Assembly (NCBI GenBank): GCA_964534175.1 | Contig: CAZHNS010000017.1 | Span: 1 to 52,168, forward strand | DNA: 52,168 bases | Direction of reading: 5' to 3' | Origin: JAFGHJ01 sp964534175 | Lineage (GTDB): Bacteria > Hydrothermota > UBA3072 | Part shown: in pieces, positions 1 to 7,064 of the stretch | Layout of the letters: every line of letters begins with the position of its first letter | How positions within the stretch are numbered: the first letter of the stretch is position 1 | Made by a program: the position numbers and the translations under genes | The notes under the pieces: generated by a model | Databases searched by the model: none | Seen by the model: the letters and a program-made list of their open reading frames with translations, nothing else | Told to the model about the DNA's origin: nothing

Positions 1-48
1 GGTATGTATTGGTTGCTTTTGAATGAACCAGTACCAAAAGGAGAATAA
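1..48 (+). CDS. C-terminal end of an unidentified protein (partial)
   Basis: Frame 1 is open from the window edge to TAA at 46-48 and encodes only about 15 residues ending in EPVPKGE. It stops 2 bases before the next start codon, and the AAAGGAG ribosome-binding site of the next gene lies inside it, so the two genes look translationally coupled. A sensor histidine kinase upstream of a response regulator would be the usual arrangement, but the visible residues are too few to show it. Confidence 0.4.
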   Translation, partial: GMYWLLLNEPVPKGE

Positions 49-50
49 AT

Positions 51-1577
51 TTGAAACCCCTCCTTCATGTACTTATTGTAGATGATTCAAAAGATGATGC
101 AGAGTTGATAGCGCTTGTTCTTAAGAAGGGAAATTATGAGGTTGATTGGGAGAGAGTCGAAACAAAAGAGGCAATGTCAAAAGCACTTGAGAAACGAAAG
201 TGGGATATTATTATTGCCGATTACTCTATGCCTCATTTCAGCGGGCTGGGGGCCTTAGAACTGGTGAAGAAGAAAGCTTCTGAAGTTCCCTTTATTCTAG
301 TTTCCGGTGTTATTGGTGAAGACGTGGCTGTAGACGCAATGAAAAAAGGTGCCCACGATTACATTACAAAAGAAAAAATGAAACGCCTGGTCCCTGCCGT
401 TCAGCGTGAATTGGAAGAGGCCGCTATGAGAAGAAAGAAAAAGGAAGCAGAAGAAAGAATAAAACACCTTAATAAAGTTCTCAATTCAGTTAGATATATT
501 ACCCAACTCATAGCCAGAGAAAAAGTCAAATCAACATTAATGAAAAAGGTTTGCAAAAATTTTGTAAAGACCAATGAGTACGCTGCTGCGTGGATAGCTT
601 TAATCAATAATGATAAAAGTATAATAAAGATAGAGAAAGCCGGTTCTGGGGTAGATTTCCTGGAAGACGTAAAAGAAAATAGTAAGCTCGATTGTGTTGA
701 AAAAGCAGTAATGACTTCAGAAATCCAGAATTCTATTGAGCTTAAAAAAATCTGCCAGAAATGCTCTTTTCGAGGAAACTGTCCGGGAAGAATAACGATA
801 AGCCCGATGAGCTATGGGAATAAAGTTTACGGAACATTGGCAATTCTACATCCTGATGGATTTGTTCCGGACTCCGAAGAGAAAAATTTGCTCAAAGAAG
901 TTTCGGATGATTTAGGTTTTGCTTTTCACAGCATAGATTTAGAAAAAGAAAGCAGTAAAAACAAAAAGAGATTAAAGGAGAGTTTAGAAAAAGTCCAGAA
1001 ATTCTTAGATGGTACCGTGAAGGCTCTTTCTTCTGTGGTCGAGAAAAGAGATCCTTATACTGCAGGACATCAGAAAAGAGTCGCGGAACTCGCAGTGGCT
1101 CTGGGAAAAGAATTGGGGCTTAATGAAGAAAGGCTTGAGGTTCTAAGGATGGCAAGTCTTCTTCACGATATAGGAAAAATTTACATTAGGGCGGGAATAC
1201 TTAACAAACTTTCAAAATTGGATAAACTCGAGATGAATTTAATAAAAACTCACCCCAAAGAAGGTTACGAAATACTCAAATCTGTAGACTTTCCGGGTCC
1301 TGTAGCAGAAATTGTTCTACAACATCACGAACGCCTAGATGGTTCAGGCTATCCTGAAGGACTTACTGGAAAAGAAATCCGTTTGGAATCCAAAATTCTG
1401 GCTGTAGCGGACGTATTTGAAGCTTTTACCTCTGACAGACCCTACCGTCCATCACATAGCTTCGACGATACTATTAAAAATATTTCCGAGAACAGCGGAA
1501 CACTTTATGATAAGAAAATCGTTGAAAAATGTATAAAACTTTTTAAAGAAAAATCCTTTCCTTTTGATAAAAAATAG
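51..1577 (+). CDS. Response regulator with REC, GAF-like and HD-GYP domains (predicted c-di-GMP phosphodiesterase)
   Basis: This is a cytoplasmic two-component response regulator. Residues 1-120 are a receiver domain with the acidic pair D11/D12, phospho-acceptor D57 (IIIADYSMP) and a conserved Lys near residue 112. A charged helix leads to a GAF-like sensor (about 140-310) carrying a cysteine cluster at C235, C238 and C244. Residues 325-508 are an HD-GYP domain with H372-D373 (LLHDIGK) and an intact GYP at 433-435, so phosphodiesterase activity on cyclic di-GMP is expected. The start is TTG with AAAGGAG at 37-43. It follows another gene by 2 bases. The ligand or metal sensed by the Cys cluster is unknown. 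Confidence 0.9.
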   Translation: MKPLLHVLIVDDSKDDAELIALVLKKGNYEVDWERVETKEAMSKALEKRKWDIIIADYSMPHFSGLGALELVKKKASEVPFILVSGVIGEDVAVDAMKKGAHDYITKEKMKRLVPAVQRELEEAAMRRKKKEAEERIKHLNKVLNSVRYITQLIAREKVKSTLMKKVCKNFVKTNEYAAAWIALINNDKSIIKIEKAGSGVDFLEDVKENSKLDCVEKAVMTSEIQNSIELKKICQKCSFRGNCPGRITISPMSYGNKVYGTLAILHPDGFVPDSEEKNLLKEVSDDLGFAFHSIDLEKESSKNKKRLKESLEKVQKFLDGTVKALSSVVEKRDPYTAGHQKRVAELAVALGKELGLNEERLEVLRMASLLHDIGKIYIRAGILNKLSKLDKLEMNLIKTHPKEGYEILKSVDFPGPVAEIVLQHHERLDGSGYPEGLTGKEIRLESKILAVADVFEAFTSDRPYRPSHSFDDTIKNISENSGTLYDKKIVEKCIKLFKEKSFPFDKK

Positions 1578-1653
1578 TTTCTGAAAGTTCTATTTTGGTT
1601 ACTCAAAAGCTATATTAAAGTTTAACTAAACAGTGCTAAATTGATTTATTTTT

Positions 1654-2307
1654 TTATAGACCGTTTTCTTTTTCTGAAAGGTAATAGCTAAGACGTGCTA
1701 ATTCTGAGGAAAGGTCAATATTTCTAATAATGAAATGATTGGAGAAATCATTGAGAGAAGAAAGATAAGAAGGTGTAAAATTTAATATTGCTTCAATGGT
1801 AGATTCTTTTATTTCTTTTATGACGTTAACCACTTCCTCCGGAGGCACTGCAATTATTACTATTTTTATACCTGCCTTTTTGACTTTTTGTTTAAAATCA
1901 TTGATATCGTCAATCTTAATGCCTCTGATTTTGCTTCCTATTTTTCTTCTATCTTTGTCAAAAGCTAAAGCAATTTTGAAACCTTGAGTTTTGAACCCGT
2001 AAAAGTTTAGAAGGGCTGAGCCAAGTTGACCCACTCCAATTAAAGCGACCTTTCTTTCTTTACTGGGAAAAGTGATTTGCTTTATCTCTTCAAGAACTTC
2101 TACTGTGTTGTATCCTACGCCGCGTTTCCCCATTGTGCCTATGTATGAAAAGTCTTTCCGTACAAGAGTTGGTTTTATATTTAATCTACCCGCAATATCT
2201 TCCGAGGAGAAACTTTCTTTCCCTTCTTCCTGAAAACCTTCAAGGCATCGCGCATATATGTACAACCTTTTTATAACTTCATCTGGCACTTCTAATTTAT
2301 TAAAAAT
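1654..2307 (-). CDS. rex: Redox-sensing transcriptional repressor Rex
   Basis: Rex reads the NADH/NAD+ ratio and represses fermentative and respiratory genes. The N-terminal winged helix (EDIAGRLNIKPTLVRKD, FSYIG) and GKRGVGY turn are followed by a Rossmann fold with VALIGVGQLGSALL. Length matches the family (about 210). A GTG at 2289 is the conventional start, but it has no Shine-Dalgarno within 20 bases. I extend to an in-frame ATT at 2307 because GAGGT at 2316-2312 sits 4-5 bases before it, just downstream of the promoter, and the added FNKLEV gives an N-terminus of typical Rex length before the conserved [IV]P. The gene stands alone and probably represses itself (operator at 2320-2337). 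Confidence 0.9.
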   Translation of the reverse strand: MFNKLEVPDEVIKRLYIYARCLEGFQEEGKESFSSEDIAGRLNIKPTLVRKDFSYIGTMGKRGVGYNTVEVLEEIKQITFPSKERKVALIGVGQLGSALLNFYGFKTQGFKIALAFDKDRRKIGSKIRGIKIDDINDFKQKVKKAGIKIVIIAVPPEEVVNVIKEIKESTIEAILNFTPSYLSSLNDFSNHFIIRNIDLSSELARLSYYLSEKENGL

Positions 2308-2319
2308 TTTTACCTCACT

Positions 2320-2337
2320 TTGTGATTATAATAACAA
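2320..2337. promoter_or_regulatory. Rex operator (Rex box) at the rex promoter
   Basis: TTGTGATTATAATAACAA is an 18-base imperfect palindrome matching the Rex consensus TTGTKA-N6-TMACAA. It completely overlaps the -10 element of the rex promoter, the position expected for autorepression. Confidence 0.75.
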
Positions 2338-2353
2338 GGATTCTTTTTGTCAA
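2325..2353 (-). promoter_or_regulatory. Sigma70-type promoter of rex
   Basis: Read on the minus strand: TTGACA (2353-2348), 17 bases, perfect TATAAT (2330-2325). The predicted transcription start is near 2318, about 11 bases before the ATT at 2307. Confidence 0.8.
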
Positions 2354-2363
2354 TATTGAAAAT

Positions 2364-2395
2364 GCCACGAAGACACTAAGGCACAAAGATAAAAG
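2364..2395. repeat. Dispersed intergenic repeat, CCACGAA/CACAAAG type
   Basis: It holds the words CCACGAAG, ACACTAAG and GCACAAAG in tandem. A 25-base core differs at three positions from the reverse complement of 15021-15045, so the two are inverted copies of one element. Confidence 0.7.
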
Positions 2396-2446
2396 TTTTC
2401 CCTTGAATATATTTGTATTTATATTATTTTAATAACCGGAGGATAT

Positions 2447-3004
2447 ATGTATGGAATAGAATATGAAGGGATTATAATAAAAGTTGTAAAAGGAGATATA
2501 ACAAAACAGGATACTGATGCCGTTGTCAATGCCGCTAACAAGAGACTTTCCCCAGGTGGGGGAGTGGCTGGTGCTATCCATGCGGCAGCGGGTCCGGGGC
2601 TCTGGGAAGAATGCAAAAAGATAGGAATTTGCGAAACCGGCAAAGCTGTTATTACTAGAGGATATAAGTTGCCGTCTAAGTGGGTTATTCATACAGTAGG
2701 GCCAGTTTGGGCTAATCGTGATACCGATCCGGAAATGCTTTCTTCCTCTTATGAGAGTTCGCTTAAAGTAGCGGATGCTCAAAATCTCCGGTCGATTTCT
2801 TTTCCTGCTATTTCGACGGGAGCTTTTGGATATCCATTGGAAGAAGGGGCTGAAATTGCCCTTAAATCTGTTTACGAATTAGCAGGAAAGCTAACCTCGG
2901 TTAGGTTAGTACAATTTGTTCTTTATGACGATAGAGCGTATAACGTTTTTGAAAACAAATTAAAAAGTATAGAGAGGACAATTCAAGATACAGCAGGAGG
3001 TTGA
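2447..3004 (+). CDS. Macro-domain protein, probable ADP-ribose/O-acetyl-ADP-ribose hydrolase
   Basis: This is a stand-alone cytoplasmic macro domain (185 residues). It has KGDITKQDTDAVVNAANK, the glycine-rich GGGVAGAIH loop, a WVIHTVGP strand and SFPAISTGAFGYP, which together form the ADP-ribose pocket of the MacroD/YmdB group. The family removes ADP-ribose from proteins or deacetylates O-acetyl-ADP-ribose; which reaction applies here cannot be told from sequence. ATG 2447 has GGAGG ending 4 bases upstream, a short spacing. The TGA stop overlaps the -35 box of the tRNA promoter. No ADP-ribosyltransferase partner is visible nearby. Confidence 0.88.
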   Translation: MYGIEYEGIIIKVVKGDITKQDTDAVVNAANKRLSPGGGVAGAIHAAAGPGLWEECKKIGICETGKAVITRGYKLPSKWVIHTVGPVWANRDTDPEMLSSSYESSLKVADAQNLRSISFPAISTGAFGYPLEEGAEIALKSVYELAGKLTSVRLVQFVLYDDRAYNVFENKLKSIERTIQDTAGG

Positions 3005-3028
3005 CATTTTTGAGAGCTTAAATATATT
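3001..3028 (+). promoter_or_regulatory. Promoter of the tRNA-Met gene
   Basis: TTGACA (3001-3006), 16 bases, TATATT (3023-3028). The -35 box contains the TGA stop of the macro-domain gene. The predicted start near 3035 leaves about 20 bases before the mature tRNA. Confidence 0.7.
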
Positions 3029-3054
3029 AAATCGTTAGTTTTAGCGGCAGTTAC

Positions 3055-3128
3055 GGCGGCGTAGCTCAGCTGGTCAGAGCAGTGGAATCATAATCCACGT
3101 GTCCGGGGTTCGAGTCCCTGCGCCGCTA
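3055..3128 (+). tRNA. tRNA-Met (anticodon CAT, probably elongator)
   Basis: The cloverleaf folds completely. Acceptor GGCGGCG pairs with CGCCGCT (one G-U), D stem GCTC/GAGC, anticodon stem GTGGA/TCCAC (3082-3086/3094-3098), T stem CGGGG/CCCTG with loop TTCGAGT. The anticodon is CAT at 3089-3091 and the discriminator is A3128; CCA is not encoded. A fully paired acceptor excludes initiator tRNA, and the acceptor and D-arm resemble elongator tRNA-Met more than lysidine-type tRNA-Ile, though the latter cannot be fully excluded. Loop position 32 is A rather than the usual pyrimidine. Confidence 0.92.
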
Positions 3129-3147
3129 ATTTCTTTTTAAGGTGCAA

Positions 3148-3894
3148 ATGAAATATAGAGATTTTTATGACCTTGTTGGTAAATATTACCCGGAAGACCG
3201 AATAGTTTACTCAAGACCCAATCATAGACTTAGAGAAAAACTTATTAAAGGATACCTTCGAGAAGAAAAAGGTCTTATTATCGATATTGGATGCAGCTCT
3301 GGTAGATATCTAAATAATAATATCATAGGTGCAGATATATCGATAGAAAAGTTAGGAAAGGCGAAAAGCAAATTATTGGTAAATTTAGATGTTGAAGAAG
3401 GCTTATGTTTCCCTTCTAATACTTTTGATTTTGTTTTATTTTCGGAGATTCTTGAACATTTGAGAAATCCCTCAAAAGCATTAGAGAATATATTCGAAAT
3501 ATTGAAAAACAAAGGAAAACTTCTCTTAACAACCCCTCATAACTTAGGAAAAGCTATTGAATACGAAGAAATTGGAGTTCTTCGAGAATACGGAATAAAT
3601 GAGGGAACCCACGGAGATAAATATATACATAAGAATTTTTCAAAAAACGAATTAAAAAATTTATTAAATGATGTTGGTTTTAAAATTATAGAACTATATT
3701 CAATTGAAAATGAATTAAGGGGATGGGGAAAGCTAATATTGCCATTTAGCAGGTACACAAAATTTTATAAAACTATAGAAATTCCATATCTTAATTTTAT
3801 ATATGAATTTTTAAATCAAACGGGGCTTATTAAATTGCAGAAAAAAATTTTCAAAGAAGGTATGCGGTTGCTTGCTATTGCGGAAAAACCTTGA
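3148..3894 (+). CDS. Class I SAM-dependent methyltransferase, substrate unknown
   Basis: This is a Methyltransf_11-type Rossmann methyltransferase of about 248 residues. SAM motif I is LIIDIGCSSGRYL near residues 43-55, motif II is IIGADIS, and the later motifs are FDFVLFSEILEHL and GKLLLTTPHN. The C-terminal third is aromatic and basic and may bind a lipid or membrane surface (inference). I chose ATG 3148 over GTG 3142 because the AAGGTG Shine-Dalgarno contains that GTG. It follows the tRNA by 19 bases and could be read through from its promoter. The TGA stop is embedded in the -35 box of the next promoter. Confidence 0.78.
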   Translation: MKYRDFYDLVGKYYPEDRIVYSRPNHRLREKLIKGYLREEKGLIIDIGCSSGRYLNNNIIGADISIEKLGKAKSKLLVNLDVEEGLCFPSNTFDFVLFSEILEHLRNPSKALENIFEILKNKGKLLLTTPHNLGKAIEYEEIGVLREYGINEGTHGDKYIHKNFSKNELKNLLNDVGFKIIELYSIENELRGWGKLILPFSRYTKFYKTIEIPYLNFIYEFLNQTGLIKLQKKIFKEGMRLLAIAEKP

Positions 3895-3918
3895 CAAATA
3901 AGAATATTAAATTACTTT
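3891..3918 (+). promoter_or_regulatory. Promoter for the SPFH-tyrS unit
   Basis: TTGACA (3891-3896), 16 bases, TACTTT (3913-3918). The -35 overlaps the stop codon of the methyltransferase gene. The leader to ATG 4002 is about 77 bases and contains an 8-base perfect inverted repeat, CAACAAAG (3939-3946) with CTTTGTTG (3969-3976), of unknown function. Confidence 0.6.
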
Positions 3919-4001
3919 TTCCGTATGAACGGAACATGCAACAAAGTTCTTCATATTTAAATTTAAGTCTTTGTTGTTAAAAAACTTAGAGGAGGTGTAA
4001 A

Positions 4002-4919
4002 ATGTTAGTTTTCTTATTTGTCATTTGTCTTATCGTAGGACTAGTAATGTTTAGCTCTCCAGAGATTAAAAGAAATCCTCAGGGTAAATTAATTCCAATC
4101 GGTGTTATACTTTTATCTTTTATCTTCCTGATTGCCTCTATGGTTAGGCTTATCCCTCCCGGAAATGTTGGAGTGGTAATTATTTTTGGTAAAGTTAAAG
4201 AACAAACGCTAAAAAACGGACTTCATCTCGTTAATCCTTTTGCGTCTGTTGAAAAAATGACTATAAGAACAGAAGAGTATACAATGAGCGTTGCGCCAAG
4301 AGAGGGGCAGGTAAGGGGAGACGACGCAATAGAGGCTTTAACTTCGGAAGGGTTAATGGTTCGACTTGATGTAACAGTTTGGTACCACCTAGTTCCTGAG
4401 GGTGCCGCTGAAGTATACAGTAAGCTCGGTGTTAAATATGTGGACAAAATTGTGCGTCCTGCAACAAGGACTTCTATACGTAATGTTATTTCTAATTATA
4501 AAGTAGAAGATATTTATACACAGAGTAGAGAATCCGTTTCAATACAGATTAGCGAAAATCTTAGAGATGCAGTGAAAGACAGAAAGGTTGAAATAGAAAG
4601 AGTTTTGTTAAGGGATGTAAAATTACCTGCAAAAGTTCAAAATGAAATAGACGCTAAAATGGCGGCAAAACAAGAGGCAGAAAAAATGGAATTTGTTTTG
4701 GATAAGGAGAGAAGAGAAGCTGAAAGAAAAGCAGTAGAGGCTAAAGGTGTGTCTGATTATAATAAGATTATTGCCCAATCTCTTTCCAGGAGCTACTTAC
4801 AGTGGTATTATATTAAAACACTTCAACAGCTTGTAAATTCACCCAACAACACAGTAATCGTAACTCCATTCGATCAGAAATTGACACCTCTTTTAAATAT
4901 ACCTTCAGGAGGAAAATAA
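4002..4919 (+). CDS. SPFH/band 7 (stomatin/prohibitin-like) membrane protein
   Basis: Two hydrophobic helices at about residues 2-18 and 29-48 anchor the protein in the inner membrane. They are followed by the SPFH start PPGNVGVVIIFGKV and GLHLVNPF, the RTEEYTM strand, and a long charged helix (about 205-255, EAERKAVEAKG) typical of prohibitin oligomerisation. Such proteins form large membrane-associated rings that organise lipids or proteases; the client here is unknown and no NfeD or protease partner adjoins. The start has AGAGGAGG upstream. The stop TAA (4917-4919) overlaps the ATT start of tyrS, and the tyrS ribosome-binding site AGGAGG lies in the last codons, so translation is coupled. 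Confidence 0.88.
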   Translation: MLVFLFVICLIVGLVMFSSPEIKRNPQGKLIPIGVILLSFIFLIASMVRLIPPGNVGVVIIFGKVKEQTLKNGLHLVNPFASVEKMTIRTEEYTMSVAPREGQVRGDDAIEALTSEGLMVRLDVTVWYHLVPEGAAEVYSKLGVKYVDKIVRPATRTSIRNVISNYKVEDIYTQSRESVSIQISENLRDAVKDRKVEIERVLLRDVKLPAKVQNEIDAKMAAKQEAEKMEFVLDKERREAERKAVEAKGVSDYNKIIAQSLSRSYLQWYYIKTLQQLVNSPNNTVIVTPFDQKLTPLLNIPSGGK

Positions 4920-6106
4920 TTAAATCTGATTTAGAGAGAATACTCGCTCGTGTCGAAACGGTTATACCTGAAGAAGAGCTGAAAGAAAAATTAAAGAAAA
5001 AGAAGCCTTTAAGAGTTAAACTCGGTATAGACCCGACCGCACCGGACATTCATCTGGGTTTTGCAGTCGTTCTCAGGAAACTCCGAGATTTTCAGGAACT
5101 TGGACATACGGCAGTTCTAGTTGTAGGAGATTTTACAGCACAAATAGGAGATCCTTCGGGACGTTCAAAGACAAGACCTCCTTTAACCGAAGAAGATGTC
5201 AAGCGAAATATGAAGAATTATGAAAAACAAATATTTAAAATTCTGGATAAGAAAAATACTGAAATAAAACGTAATTCAAAATGGCTTTCAAAGTTAACTC
5301 CAACCGAAATTGTAAAATTAACTTCCAGAATTACTATGGCAAAAATGATGGAAAGAGATGATTTTGCAAAGAGATTCAAGGACGAACAGCCTATAGCTCT
5401 TCATGAATTTCTTTATCCTGTTTTCCAGGCATATGATTCGGTTGCTGTAGAGGCTGATGTTGAACTCGGAGGTACAGACCAGCATTGGAATCATCTTCTA
5501 GGAAGAGATATGCAGAGAAGTTTTGATATGGAACCTCAGGTGGTTATGCTTATGCCTATATTAGAAGGTTTGGATGGCGTTAGAAAAATGAGCAAATCGT
5601 ACGGTAATTACGTGGGAGTAACCGAATCCCCGAAAGAGCAATTCGGAAAATTGATGTCAATACCGGATGATTTGATGTTGAGATATTATAAATTATGTCT
5701 CGATTATGACGATAACGCTCTAAAAGAAATAAAAAAGGAAATAAAAGCAGGGAAAAATCCCAGAGATGCAAAAATGGAACTTGCCGAGGAAGTAGTTTCT
5801 ATTTACCATAATAAAAAAGCAGCAAAAGAAGCGAAAAACGAATTTATAAAAGTTTTTTCGAAGAATAAAACCCCTGAAGATATAGAAGAAATGAAAGTTA
5901 AAAAGGGTAAGAAAATATGGATTGTTGAATTACTCGAAAAAGCTGGATTTGTCGAATCCCGTGGGGAAGCCAGGAGACTTATAAAAAACGGAGCACTAAA
6001 AATAGATGGTAAGAAAGTCACCGATTTTACGCTTAATATGTCGTTTGATAAAGATACCGTGGTAAGAGTGGGTAAACTAAGATTCGTTAAAATCAAACCG
6101 GAGTAA
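4919..6106 (+). CDS. tyrS: Tyrosyl-tRNA synthetase, apparent ATT start
   Basis: This class I synthetase charges tRNA-Tyr (395 residues). The catalytic core has GIDPTAPDIHLGF, with the HIGH-equivalent reading HLGF at 45-48, a Tyr-pocket segment GDFTAQIGDPSGRS, and KMSKS at 223-227. A C-terminal S4 RNA-binding domain follows (about 330-395, SRGEARRLIKNGA). The first in-frame ATG is at 5210, which would delete the whole HIGH region. The frame upstream is open and conserved to ATT at 4919, which has AGGAGG at 4907-4912 with 6-base spacing and overlaps the preceding stop (TAATT). No ATG, GTG or TTG exists in frame between 4919 and 5210. Confidence 0.93.
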   Translation: MKSDLERILARVETVIPEEELKEKLKKKKPLRVKLGIDPTAPDIHLGFAVVLRKLRDFQELGHTAVLVVGDFTAQIGDPSGRSKTRPPLTEEDVKRNMKNYEKQIFKILDKKNTEIKRNSKWLSKLTPTEIVKLTSRITMAKMMERDDFAKRFKDEQPIALHEFLYPVFQAYDSVAVEADVELGGTDQHWNHLLGRDMQRSFDMEPQVVMLMPILEGLDGVRKMSKSYGNYVGVTESPKEQFGKLMSIPDDLMLRYYKLCLDYDDNALKEIKKEIKAGKNPRDAKMELAEEVVSIYHNKKAAKEAKNEFIKVFSKNKTPEDIEEMKVKKGKKIWIVELLEKAGFVESRGEARRLIKNGALKIDGKKVTDFTLNMSFDKDTVVRVGKLRFVKIKPE

Positions 6107-6110
6107 GTTA

Positions 6111-7064
6111 ATGTCTAAAAATAACATAGCAATCATAATTCCAGCTTTTAACGAAAAAGAAAACTTACAACCTTTAATCGAGGAAATTAATTCTGTTGTT
6201 GGGAAAGATAAAAGAAACTACGAGGTGATTATAGTTGACGATGGAAGCACCGATGGAACTCTTGAAGAAGGGTTAAAATTAAAAACAAAGTACAAGTATT
6301 TGCAAGTTTATGGTCATCGTGCCAATCTCGGTAAAACAGAGGCGATTCTAACTGGTTTTAGACACTCGACTGCATCTGTTTTGGTCATTATCGATGCCGA
6401 TCTTCAGTTTGACGCAAACGACATTCCCGGGTTACTGGAAAAAATAGAAGAAGGGTACGATATAGTTACAGGTTGGAAGCAGGGAGACTATCAGAAAAAG
6501 TTTGTATCAGGTGTTTATAATTTTCTTTCAAGGTGCCTCTTTCATTTGCCTATACATGATCAGAACTCGATTAAAGCCTTACGCAGAAAGGTCTTAGAGG
6601 AAATTAATTTAAGGAAAGATTGGCACAGGTATATAGTAGCTCTTGCAGTAAACAAGGGTTTTAGGGTTTCTGAGATTAAAGTAGCCCTTAGAGAGAGAAA
6701 ATATGGAGAGTCCAAATATTCAGGTAAGGGAAGAGTCGTGATAGGTGTGATGGATCTTTTGGCAGTAAAAATGCAGATTTCACTTTTAAGAAAACCATTT
6801 TTGTTTTTTGGCACTTCGGGAGGTATTCTTATTTTATTGGGTGTAATTGTGGGTGTTTATGGAACTATTCAACGTTTTATTTATCATCATGGATATAGAC
6901 CTATTTTGTATCTTGTTATTCTTTTGATTGTCTCGGGCTTGATGCTTTTTACTGTGGGATTTATAACGGAAGCGGTTACCGCTTTAGCTGAAGACGTAAA
7001 AAGATTGGAAAGAGAAATCTCTGACCATGAATTTGAGAAAGACTCTAAAGAAAACCAGGGATAA
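6111..7064 (+). CDS. Family 2 glycosyltransferase with C-terminal membrane helices (polyprenyl-phosphate sugar transferase type)
   Basis: The N-terminal GT-A domain has AIIIPAFNEKENL, the nucleotide-binding VDDGSTDGT and the metal motif DADLQFD, as in dolichol-/undecaprenyl-phosphate mannose or glucose transferases. Two hydrophobic helices near residues 233-253 and 262-286 anchor it in the membrane. The likely role is making a lipid-linked sugar donor for envelope glycans or protein glycosylation; the sugar is not determinable. ATG 6111 has GGAG in the last codons of tyrS. Its 3' end overlaps ftsY by 38 bases, so the two are expressed together. Confidence 0.85.
   Translation: MSKNNIAIIIPAFNEKENLQPLIEEINSVVGKDKRNYEVIIVDDGSTDGTLEEGLKLKTKYKYLQVYGHRANLGKTEAILTGFRHSTASVLVIIDADLQFDANDIPGLLEKIEEGYDIVTGWKQGDYQKKFVSGVYNFLSRCLFHLPIHDQNSIKALRRKVLEEINLRKDWHRYIVALAVNKGFRVSEIKVALRERKYGESKYSGKGRVVIGVMDLLAVKMQISLLRKPFLFFGTSGGILILLGVIVGVYGTIQRFIYHHGYRPILYLVILLIVSGLMLFTVGFITEAVTALAEDVKRLEREISDHEFEKDSKENQG

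Noticed and set aside
4919..5209. tyrS as a truncated pseudogene starting at 5210
   Set aside because: The upstream frame is open, encodes conserved TyrS including the HIGH-type motif, and has an ideal Shine-Dalgarno before ATT 4919.
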